This document shows positions 1 to 6,551 of a stretch of DNA of 11,702 nucleotides, one piece after another. The notes under the pieces are model-generated. The model saw nothing but the letters and a program-made list of their open reading frames with translations, ran no database searches and was not told where the DNA came from. A program made the translations under genes and the position numbers. The stretch's first letter is position 1. Every line of letters starts with the position of its first letter. Source of the DNA: Chloroflexota bacterium (GTDB taxonomy: Bacteria; Chloroflexota; Anaerolineae; B4-G1; SLSP01). Where the stretch lies: NCBI GenBank assembly GCA_022707725.1, contig JAKJAB010000086.1:1-11702 (forward strand). Reading direction: 5' to 3'.

Positions 1-1
1 C

Positions 2-172
2 TTCAAGTTGATCTTCTGGATCATCGGCCTGACCGGGCGGCTGGTCGTGGGGATCGTGGGGCTGGCGCTGTTGGTCGCGGGCGTCATCGTCAGTCTGACC
101 ATTGTCGGCGCAATTGTGGGGATTCCGCTGGCGCTGGTGGGGCTGTTGATGGTGATCGGTAGCCTTTGCTAA
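2..172 (+). CDS. C-terminal end of a small hydrophobic membrane protein (partial)
   Basis: Reading from base 2, 56 codons run open from the window edge to a TAA at 170-172; the start lies upstream of the window. The visible part is almost wholly hydrophobic: a first membrane segment of about 20 residues (VVGIVGLALLVAGVIVSL) and a second (IVGAIVGIPLALVGLLMVIG) with almost no loop between them. It ends in Ser-Leu-Cys. The Gly-rich, tightly packed hairpin suggests a small integral membrane protein of the inner membrane. I do not recognise the family and no catalytic residue is visible. It is followed within 14 bases by a strong hairpin terminator, so it is the last gene of its transcript. The gene is confident from the open frame and composition; the function is unknown. 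Confidence 0.7.
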   Translation, partial: FKLIFWIIGLTGRLVVGIVGLALLVAGVIVSLTIVGAIVGIPLALVGLLMVIGSLC

Positions 173-185
173 AGTGTGTTACATG

Positions 186-230
186 AAGCGTGATGCGTGA
201 CCTTTTTATGGGTCACGCATCACGCTTTTA
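186..230 (+). terminator. Strong intrinsic terminator, perfect 17-bp stem
   Basis: Left arm 186-202 and right arm 211-227 are exact reverse complements (AAGCGTGATGCGTGACC and its complement), with an 8-base loop TTTTTATG and a short T-run (CTTTTATT) after it on the + strand. It ends the small membrane protein gene. It sits 18 bases before the stop codon of the convergent ino1 gene, so it could also stop ino1 transcripts, although the - strand side has no good U-tract. The arm contains an internal direct repeat (GCGTGA-TGCGTGA). Confidence 0.85.
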
Positions 231-248
231 TTCACCAACAGATTTGCG

Positions 249-1364
<1,116 letters not shown>

Positions 1365-1403
1365 TGCCAAACCCTCCTTTTCGCTGTGAACTGAGTGATG
1401 TGG

Positions 1404-1427
1404 ATACATAAAGAATCCTTTATGTAT
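1404..1427 (-). promoter_or_regulatory. Perfect inverted repeat at the ino1 start site (operator or 5' hairpin)
   Basis: Two perfect 10-base arms, ATACATAAAG (1404-1413) and CTTTATGTAT (1418-1427), are separated by AATC. The predicted ino1 transcription start is near 1429, so the element covers about +2 to +26. That is a typical place for a repressor operator. In RNA it would form a 10-bp 5' hairpin with a 4-base loop, burying an upstream ATG (1409-1407) and its AAAGGA. The bound protein, if any, is unknown. Confidence 0.6.
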
Positions 1428-1435
1428 TTTGTCTT

Positions 1436-1463
1436 ATTGTAACCATAACGGCGCGCTTGTCAA
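1436..1463 (-). promoter_or_regulatory. Promoter of ino1
   Basis: On the - strand, TTGACA (1463-1458) and TACAAT (1441-1436) are separated by 16 bases. The -35 box matches the sigma-70 consensus exactly and the -10 box at five of six positions. The predicted start is near 1429, giving a leader of about 65 bases that contains the inverted repeat and the strong ribosome site. Confidence 0.7.
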
Positions 1464-1471
1464 AATGGAAC

Positions 1472-1499
1472 TTGATTTATCATTCGCTCAAAGGATAAT
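1472..1499 (+). promoter_or_regulatory. Probable promoter of the DUF3795-DUF512 pair
   Basis: TTGATT (1472-1477) and GATAAT (1494-1499) are spaced by 16 bases, with a predicted start near 1506. That leaves a leader of about 15 bases that is mostly the ribosome site GGAGG (1511-1515). It lies back to back with the ino1 promoter, with the -35 boxes about 9 bases apart, so the two may influence each other. Confidence 0.5.
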
Positions 1500-1520
1500 G
1501 GGACATAATTGGAGGAAAGA

Positions 1521-2027
1521 ATGAACGACACGCACTTACAGCCAGACTTAACGCTTGCCGCCGTCTGTGGGCTGTTTTGCCCGGCCTGCATCATCTACAT
1601 CGCGGCGCGCGAGATGCCCGAAAAGCGCGCAGAGATCGCGCAGCAGCGCAATCGCCCTGTGGAATCGCTGGTCTGCGACGGCTGCCGCGCGGAGCGCCGC
1701 TACGTTTACTGCGAATCGTGCGCACTCTACGCTTGCGCGATGGCAAAAGACGTGGATTTCTGTGGTCTGTGCGACGAATACCCCTGCGAAGACCTGAAGG
1801 CGTTCCAGGCCGCTCGCCCACACCGCATCGAGTTGTGGGAGGCGCAGGCGCGCATCCGCGAGGTGGGTTACGAGCAATGGTTCGCCGAGATGGTGGAGCG
1901 CTACACCTGCCCTGACTGTGGGACGCTGAACTCGGCTTATCATCTCGCCTGTCGCGCGTGCGGCGCGGAACCGGCCAACGCTTACGTGGCGGCCCACAAA
2001 GCAGAGATCGCAAGCTGGCAACGATGA
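1521..2027 (+). CDS. DUF3795 Cys-rich protein with C-terminal zinc ribbon
   Basis: A 168-residue cytoplasmic protein with 15 cysteines. The N-terminal two thirds follow the DUF3795 pattern: CGLFCPAC (16-23), CDGC (52-55), YCESCALYAC (63-72) and CGLCDEYPCEDL (81-92). Family members are thought to bind metal through these cysteines, but no reaction is known. The C-terminus adds a clear zinc-ribbon-like pair, CPDC (130-133) and CRAC (144-147), which is not part of the core pattern. The start is the ATG at 1521 because GGAGG lies 5 bases upstream; an in-frame TTG at 1509 overlaps that ribosome site and is unlikely. Its stop codon overlaps the start of the next gene (ATGA at 2024-2027), implying one mRNA and coupled translation. 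Family assignment is confident; function is unknown. Confidence 0.85.
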   Translation: MNDTHLQPDLTLAAVCGLFCPACIIYIAAREMPEKRAEIAQQRNRPVESLVCDGCRAERRYVYCESCALYACAMAKDVDFCGLCDEYPCEDLKAFQAARPHRIELWEAQARIREVGYEQWFAEMVERYTCPDCGTLNSAYHLACRACGAEPANAYVAAHKAEIASWQR

Positions 2028-3334
2028 CGGACTATCACCCGGCGCTGATCACAGACGTCGCGCCGCGCAGCGTCGCCGCGCGGGCGGGACTGCGGGCGGG
2101 CGATGTGCTGCTGGCGCTCAACGGTATGCCCCTACGCGACGTAATCGACGTGCAGTTCTACGCCGCCGAGCCGGAGCTGGAATTCCTGATCGAACGGGCG
2201 GGCCGACAGAAGACGCTGTATACCAATCGCCGTTACGGGCAAAGCCTGGGCCTCGCGTTCGAGGCGGAGCTATTCGACGGCAACATCCGCGCGTGCCGCA
2301 ACAATTGCGACTTTTGCTTCGTCAGCCAAATGGCGCCCGGCCTGCGTGCGGCGCTCTACGTCAAGGACGACGACTACCGCCTCTCGTTCCTCCACGGCAA
2401 CTACATCACCCTCACCAACCTGGACGAAAGCGACTGGGCGCGCATCGAAGAACAGCACCTCAGCCCGCTTTACGTCTCCGTCCACGCAACCGAGCCGGAC
2501 GTGCGTGTTGGGCTGATGCACAACCCTCGCGCCGGGCAAATTCTGGAACACCTGACGCGCCTGGCCGAGATGGACATCGAGATTCACACGCAGGCCGTGC
2601 TCGCGCCGGGCCGCAACGACGGCGCGCATCTCGACCGCACGATTGCGAATCTCGCCGCGCTCTACCCCGCCGTCGCCGGTGTGACCGTGGTACCCGTCGG
2701 CCTGACACGCTGGCGCAACCCCGCCATGCGGCCTTACACCGATGCCGAGGCTGCCAGCGTGTTGGCGCAAACGCTTGACTGGCAGACGCGCCTGCGCGCC
2801 GAATTGGGTGTCGGCTTTGCGTATCCTTCCGATGAGTGGTTTTTGCGGGCGGGCGTCTCCGTGCCGTCGTTAGCCGATTACGACGGCTTGCTTCCGGCGC
2901 TCGTCGAAAACGGCGTGGGCATGGTGCGGCTGTTCCTCGATGGGTGGGACGCGCTTCAGGCGGAACTGGCGCACCTCGGCGGCCCGCGCCAGACGTGGGT
3001 GACGGGGACGTTGTTTGCGCCGGTGCTGCGCGAGATGGCGGTGGCCTTCACGGCTCATACCGGCCTCGCAGCGGATGTCGTCGCCGCGCCGAACTACGCC
3101 TTCGGCGAGACCGTGACCGTCGCCGGGCTACTCACGGTGGGCGACATCCTGGCTGAACTGCGCGAGCGCGAGATCGGCGATGTGCTTGTGCTGCCGGACG
3201 AACTCTTTCGTGGTCCAAACGGCTGCGCCCTGGATGATAAATCGCCAATCGACCTCCAGGAGGCTATTGGACACCCGGTCTTCATCGTCACACAGACAGA
3301 CGAGCGTTGGCAAGTCCGGCCAGCGGTGTTATAA
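2024..3334 (+). CDS. PDZ - radical-SAM-like - DUF512 protein
   Basis: A 436-residue protein of the widespread DUF512 family, often labelled as a putative Fe-S oxidoreductase; the true reaction is unknown. Domains: an N-terminal PDZ-like segment (about 7-63, AGLRAGDVLLALNGMPLRD), a Cys cluster C91-x3-C95-x2-C98 (CRNNCDFCF) of radical-SAM type, the family signature YVKDDDYRLSFLHGNYITL, LSPLYVSVHAT, and a C-terminal DUF512 domain with VENGVGMVRL and ETVTVAGLLTVGDIL. By memory, most relatives have CFIDQLPKGMR after the third Cys; here it reads CFVSQMAPGLR. The start is the ATG at 2024 inside the ATGA overlap with the DUF3795 gene. A longer reading from 1958 would run deep into the upstream gene and add non-family residues. 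The stop TAA lies inside a good -10 box serving the next gene. Family is confident; function is not. Confidence 0.92.
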   Translation: MTDYHPALITDVAPRSVAARAGLRAGDVLLALNGMPLRDVIDVQFYAAEPELEFLIERAGRQKTLYTNRRYGQSLGLAFEAELFDGNIRACRNNCDFCFVSQMAPGLRAALYVKDDDYRLSFLHGNYITLTNLDESDWARIEEQHLSPLYVSVHATEPDVRVGLMHNPRAGQILEHLTRLAEMDIEIHTQAVLAPGRNDGAHLDRTIANLAALYPAVAGVTVVPVGLTRWRNPAMRPYTDAEAASVLAQTLDWQTRLRAELGVGFAYPSDEWFLRAGVSVPSLADYDGLLPALVENGVGMVRLFLDGWDALQAELAHLGGPRQTWVTGTLFAPVLREMAVAFTAHTGLAADVVAAPNYAFGETVTVAGLLTVGDILAELREREIGDVLVLPDELFRGPNGCALDDKSPIDLQEAIGHPVFIVTQTDERWQVRPAVL

Positions 3335-3335
3335 T
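3307..3335 (+). promoter_or_regulatory. Promoter for the double solute-binding lipoprotein
   Basis: TTGGCA (3307-3312) and a perfect TATAAT (3330-3335) are spaced by 17 bases, with a predicted start near 3342. The boxes lie in the last codons and stop of the DUF512 gene, giving the next gene its own transcript with a leader of about 66 bases. Confidence 0.65.
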
Positions 3336-3407
3336 CCGGTCAGATGATTCTGAAGAGCCTCTTCTTTGCGCTGCCATTGACCTTGTTGACGGCAGGAGGA
3401 GTTTGAG

Positions 3408-6098
3408 ATGCGCGCAAAAAAGCGAAACCTTGTCGTCGTACTGGCTTTACTCGTGCCGGTTCTGCTGATAGTCACTGCGTGTGGTGGAAAAGAAGATGTC
3501 ACACCAAAGGCGACTGCGGTTGGCACAACAGCCGAATCTGCCCCAGAAACGCTCCCAGAGATGCAACGTGAACCGTGCATCCTGGCGTCATCCGGCCCGC
3601 TGGCTGGTATCGACCCGCGCGGGCAGACAGTGATCTGGTGGCATCCCTACAGCGGGGCGCGCGAAGCCGATCTCCAAGCGATGATCGCCGACTTCAATGC
3701 CGCCAACGCCTGTGGTATTACCGTGGTCGCCGAGAATCAGGGCGCTGCGCTGCGTGAAAAGATGCGCGCGGCGCTCGCTACAGGCGAGTTGCCCGGCCTG
3801 GTCGTTGGCGATCAATACGACCAGGCCGCCTACACCCTCGCCAACGGTCTCACCGACCTGGCCGCCTACATCGGCGCTGACACCTGGGGACTTTCGCCGG
3901 AAGATCGTGAAGACTTCGTCGGGGCGTTTCTGGCAGGAGGCGACGAGCCGCACTTCGGGTTCCCGATCACCCGTACCGTCGACGTGTTATTCTACAACGA
4001 GACGTGGCTCGAAGAACTCCGTTTCACCGGCCCACCCACCGGCACCGCGACGTTCAAGGATATGGCTTGTGCCGCTGCCAAAGTTAAGGACGCCGAAGGC
4101 TACATCATCCGCGATGCTGCCTCTGCCATTGCCGCCTGGACCGACGCCTTCAGCGGCACGATCTTCAACAACGATCGCACCGGCTACTCCTACAACAACA
4201 AAGCCGTCATTGATGCCGTGACTTTTCTCAAGGAGCTCTACGACGAAGGTTGTGCCAGCTTCGGTACTCAAGAATCTCCTGTCGCACAATTCGCCGCACG
4301 TCGCGCTCTCTTCGTACAAGGTTCCAGCGCCGACATCCCCGTTTATAGAAGCGCCCTGGAAACCGCCGAAAACACCGACGAATGGGCCGTAATCGCTATC
4401 CCGCGCGCTGATGCGAAACCGGCGCCGCTTGTCTCTGGCAGTGATCTGATGATTCCCGCAACCAACCCCGAAACGCAACTCGCAGCGTGGGCCTTCCTCA
4501 AATGGTTCGCCGAGCCGAAACAGCAGGCTGGCTGGATTCGCGCCACTGAGGAATTGCCCGTCCGTTCTGGCTCCGTCGCGGCGTTGGATGTGAAGGCGCT
4601 AATGCCGCAGTGGGGCCAGGCGTTCGAGCTGCTCCCTTACGGCGTCCACGAGGCGCAACTTGCCTCTTACCCGGCGGTGCGCGAGGCAGTCGCCAACGCT
4701 TTCGACAAGATTCTACAGGGCGACGATATCCGGGGAACGTTGAGCCGGTTGCACTTCGATGCGAACGAGCTTCAGAAGAAGGCGCTGGCTGAAGGCATTC
4801 TCCCGCCCAAAGCAGGTCTGTGCAGCCCGGCGACCTCCGGCCCGCTGGCGGGCGTCGATCCGCGTGGGCAGACGCTGACGTGGTGGCACCCTTACAGTAG
4901 CGCGCGTGAAGCCGATTTGCAGGCTATGCTTGATGCCTTCAATGCCGCCAATCCGTGCGGCATCACTGTAGTGAGCGAGAGCCAGGGTGATGCACTCTCC
5001 GACAAGATGACCGACGCCATCACCGCGGGTGAACTGCCCGGTCTGGCAGTGGCTGACCCGCATGAACAGGCAACTTATGCGCTGGCGAACGCGCTAACCG
5101 ATATGAACGCCTACCTCGACGATACAACGTGGGGACTTTCCCCGGCTGACCGCGCCGACTTTTTTCCGGCACTTCTGGCGCAGGGCGTCCACCCGGCCTT
5201 CGACGGCCAACGCCTGGGCTTCCCACTTACCGCCTCTGTGGAGGTCTTGTTCTACAACCAGACGTGGCTTGAGACGCTGCGCTCCTCCGCTCCACCCACC
5301 ACGACCGCGGCATTCAAGACCCTGACTTGCGCCGTCGCCAAAGCCAGAGATGCCGTCGAAACCGGCGCGCGTGGTTACGTGCTCCGCGATGACGCCGCTA
5401 CCCTGGCGGCCTGGGCTGCTGCTTTTGGCGGGGTATCACCGGCAGGTGGCGCGGTTCTCAATGCGGACGGCGACGGGTATGCCTACAATACCACAGCCGT
5501 CATCACGGCGGTAATGTACCTCAAGGACCTCTACGACGGGGGGTGCATCACCTCGACCGTCGCCGGCACACCCGGCGCACACTTCGCCGCGCGGCGCGCC
5601 TTGTTTATGTTTGGTTCCAGCGCCGACATCCCTCTCTACCAGGCGGCGATGGATGCCGCCGAAAACACGGATGTGTGGGGTGTGACCACCCTCCCTTACA
5701 GCGGGACTGTCCCCGCCCCGATCGTTCACGGCAGCGACTTCATCATTCCGGCTACCAGCCCCGAAACGCAGCTCGCCGCGTGGATTTTCCTCAAATGGTT
5801 CACTACGCCGGAACAACAGGCGCAGTGGGTGCGCGCTCATGCGCCCACCAGCGGCGACTTTCCCACCCGCGCCAGTGTCGCCGCGCAGATCGAGGGCGAA
5901 CAGTTCGCGCCACAATGGCTTCAGGCGCTCGCGCTGCTGCCCTACGGCGTCCACGAACCGCAGCTTATCTCCTACCCCTCCACACGCGACGCCGTCACAA
6001 AGACCTTCAATCAGATCATGCAAGGCGCAGACCCCAAAACTGCCCTGGATCGTCTGACAAGAGAGGCCAATGCCTCGCAGAAGAAAATGATGAAGTAA
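3408..6098 (+). CDS. Lipoprotein with two fused extracellular solute-binding domains
   Basis: An 896-residue exported lipoprotein. A basic start (MRAKKR), a hydrophobic segment and lipobox VTAC with the lipidated Cys at 25 are followed by a Thr/Pro/Glu-rich linker to about residue 56. Then come two complete copies of one ABC-type family-1 (sugar or similar) binding domain: copy 1 at 57-471, copy 2 at 472-896. Both share SGPLAG.DPRGQT, WWHPYS.AREADLQAM, ITVV, ELPGL, VLFYN.TWLE, FAARRALF, GSSADIP, ETQLAAW.FLKWF and LLPYGVHE. Each copy keeps four cysteines (57, 102, 221, 282 and 472, 517, 641, 713), suggesting conserved disulfides. A normal family member is about 400-450 residues, so this is a fused duplication. 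Start: ATG with AGGAGG (3394-3399) 8 bases upstream. No permease or ATPase gene adjoins it, so the transport partner and the ligand are unknown. A role in sensing or in capture alone is possible. Confidence 0.9.
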   Translation: MRAKKRNLVVVLALLVPVLLIVTACGGKEDVTPKATAVGTTAESAPETLPEMQREPCILASSGPLAGIDPRGQTVIWWHPYSGAREADLQAMIADFNAANACGITVVAENQGAALREKMRAALATGELPGLVVGDQYDQAAYTLANGLTDLAAYIGADTWGLSPEDREDFVGAFLAGGDEPHFGFPITRTVDVLFYNETWLEELRFTGPPTGTATFKDMACAAAKVKDAEGYIIRDAASAIAAWTDAFSGTIFNNDRTGYSYNNKAVIDAVTFLKELYDEGCASFGTQESPVAQFAARRALFVQGSSADIPVYRSALETAENTDEWAVIAIPRADAKPAPLVSGSDLMIPATNPETQLAAWAFLKWFAEPKQQAGWIRATEELPVRSGSVAALDVKALMPQWGQAFELLPYGVHEAQLASYPAVREAVANAFDKILQGDDIRGTLSRLHFDANELQKKALAEGILPPKAGLCSPATSGPLAGVDPRGQTLTWWHPYSSAREADLQAMLDAFNAANPCGITVVSESQGDALSDKMTDAITAGELPGLAVADPHEQATYALANALTDMNAYLDDTTWGLSPADRADFFPALLAQGVHPAFDGQRLGFPLTASVEVLFYNQTWLETLRSSAPPTTTAAFKTLTCAVAKARDAVETGARGYVLRDDAATLAAWAAAFGGVSPAGGAVLNADGDGYAYNTTAVITAVMYLKDLYDGGCITSTVAGTPGAHFAARRALFMFGSSADIPLYQAAMDAAENTDVWGVTTLPYSGTVPAPIVHGSDFIIPATSPETQLAAWIFLKWFTTPEQQAQWVRAHAPTSGDFPTRASVAAQIEGEQFAPQWLQALALLPYGVHEPQLISYPSTRDAVTKTFNQIMQGADPKTALDRLTREANASQKKMMK
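3576..4820 (+). repeat. Tandem coding repeat, copy 1 (solute-binding domain)
   Basis: First of two direct in-frame repeats, 415 codons long. Over the first 114 aligned residues I count 77 identities with copy 2. At DNA level many third positions differ, so the duplication is old, yet both copies remain full length. One 20-base stretch around 4320-4339 (encoding GSSADIP) is identical in the two copies. Confidence 0.9.
4821..6095 (+). repeat. Tandem coding repeat, copy 2 (solute-binding domain)
   Basis: Second direct repeat, 425 codons, starting immediately at Cys472 with no linker beyond the repeat's own C-terminal helix (AEGILPPKAGL). It differs from copy 1 by small insertions (near VHPAFDGQRLG, DAVETGARG, SPAGGAVLNADGDG and APTSGDFPTR) and ends with the gene. 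Confidence 0.9.
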
Positions 6099-6142
6099 AA
6101 GGCGTGCGAATTTGCCCATCGCCCCTCCCAATGAGAAAGCCG

Positions 6143-6174
6143 TGTGATAAATCCGACGGGCAACCGTCGTCACA
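6143..6174 (+). other. Bulged hairpin with GCAA tetraloop
   Basis: CGACGG (6154-6159) and CCGTCG (6164-6169) pair perfectly around a GNRA-type loop GCAA. An outer stem TGTGA (6143-6147) with TCACA (6170-6174) stacks below it with a one-sided six-base bulge TAAATC. It lies about 45 bases after the double-lipoprotein gene. It could be part of a 3' untranslated structure or of a separate RNA; hand-paired only. Confidence 0.5.
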
Positions 6175-6186
6175 ACGCACATGCCA

Positions 6187-6280
6187 GGGCGATCTACCAA
6201 ACCCGGTAGAACGATAGCGGCAACTCGCTACGGCAAATGCCGCCCCGTCTTCTTCGGACGGGTTATCGCCCGTGTTTTGT
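6187..6280 (+). ncRNA. Candidate structured RNA: five-way-junction-like domain
   Basis: A 7-bp closing helix (GGGCGAT 6187-6193 with ATCGCCC 6265-6271) encloses four consecutive hairpins: CTACC/GGTAG (6194-6209, loop AAACCC), TAGCG/CGCTA (6215-6230, loop GCAACT), CGGC/GCCG (6231-6242, loop AAAT) and CCCGTC/GACGGG (6244-6262). All stems are perfectly paired. The last hairpin and the 3' side of the closing helix compete with a terminator hairpin (6258-6273). I do not recognise it as any known riboswitch, and it is not a tRNA cloverleaf. No conservation data are available; chance pairing in GC-rich DNA is the alternative. Confidence 0.4.
6258..6280 (+). terminator. Probable intrinsic terminator after the double lipoprotein gene
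   Basis: ACGGG (6258-6262) pairs with CCCGT (6269-6273) around TTATCG, followed by GTTTTGTAT. The stem is short but GC-rich and the T-run is modest. Its arms are also used by the larger candidate fold (6187-6271), so the two forms exclude each other. Confidence 0.5.
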
Positions 6281-6300
6281 ATAAGTGCAGTGCGTGTCCT

Positions 6301-6350
6301 CACGCGCCGCGCGTGCCCGCATGCCGGCGTGTGTGTGACCCATGCGTTTT
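6301..6350 (+). other. GC-rich hairpins, possible second terminator
   Basis: CACGCG (6301-6306) pairs with CGCGTG (6310-6315) over a CCG loop. Just after it, CGCATG (6318-6323) can pair with CATGCG (6341-6346) over a 17-base loop and is followed directly by TTTT (6347-6350). The second stem has the form of a weak terminator with a long loop. Confidence 0.3.
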
Positions 6351-6364
6351 GCGACAACTTTCAG

Positions 6365-6459
6365 AGACTACGAAAGCCTCAACCTATACCTCCATTTTGT
6401 GGGGCTTTGTTCAGCGTGAAGCCTGGTTGACCGGGTGTCTCGTAAGACTTTTGTAGTCT
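6365..6459 (+). ncRNA. Candidate structured RNA: three-way-junction-like domain
   Basis: AGACTACGAAAG (6365-6376) pairs with CTTTTGTAGTCT (6448-6459): 12 bp with one G-U pair. Inside, TCAACC (6379-6384) pairs with GGTTGA (6425-6430) and encloses a small hairpin CTCCA/TGGGG (6390-6404, loop TTTTG). A second branch GTCT/AGAC (6437-6448, loop CGTA) shares C6448 with the closing helix. A rival local hairpin AGACT/AGTCT (6445-6459) uses the same 3' strand. It ends 16 bases before the -35 box of the GTPase promoter. It could be a small RNA, an upstream leader or a protein-binding DNA palindrome; no known family recognised. Confidence 0.35.
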
Positions 6460-6475
6460 GGTTCCTGTTTTGCGC

Positions 6476-6503
6476 TTGGCAATTTCACAAGTCGTGCTAG
6501 ACT
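6476..6503 (+). promoter_or_regulatory. Probable promoter of the GTPase gene
   Basis: TTGGCA (6476-6481) and TAGACT (6498-6503) are spaced by 16 bases. The predicted start near 6510 leaves a leader of about 42 bases up to the GTG start. If correct, the structured elements upstream are not in the GTPase leader. Confidence 0.45.
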
Positions 6504-6551
6504 GAACGTAAACAAGCTTTGCCTCTCGATCCCGCGAACAGGAGGAAAGCA

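Larger units (their letters stand above)
6099..6551. other. 453-bp gene-free stretch rich in potential RNA structure
   Basis: No convincing protein gene lies here; a 91-codon open frame (6181-6456) has no ribosome site and an unconvincing, Cys/Arg-rich composition. What it holds, in order: a bulged GCAA hairpin, a five-way-junction-like domain overlapping a terminator, GC-rich hairpins, a three-way-junction-like domain, and the GTPase promoter and ribosome site. No transposon ends or direct repeats were seen. Confidence 0.7.

Noticed and set aside
1365..1409. Longer ino1 start at the ATG at 1409
   Set aside because: The added residues are atypical for the family and the strong ribosome site lies before the ATG at 1364; kept only as an alternative in the ino1 entry.
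3350..3368. Small hairpin GAAGA/TCTTC as a terminator after the DUF512 gene
   Set aside because: Only 5 bp, AT-rich, with a poor T-run; too weak to claim.
4713..6200. Long - strand open frames opposite the double binding protein
   Set aside because: Mirror frames of a well-supported coding sequence; they lack domains and starts.
6170..6250. Cyclic-di-GMP-I riboswitch resemblance (CACAACGCAC followed by GGGC)
   Set aside because: The conserved core around GGACGCAAAGCC and the tetraloop/receptor pattern are absent.
6187..6271. tRNA-like cloverleaf with a 7-bp acceptor stem
   Set aside because: Four internal hairpins instead of three main arms, no T-loop TTCGANT, no fitting D-arm linker and no anticodon arm geometry.
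6181..6456. 91-codon open frame in the structured gap
   Set aside because: No ribosome site, odd Cys/Arg-rich composition, no recognisable motif, and it overlaps candidate RNA stems and terminators.
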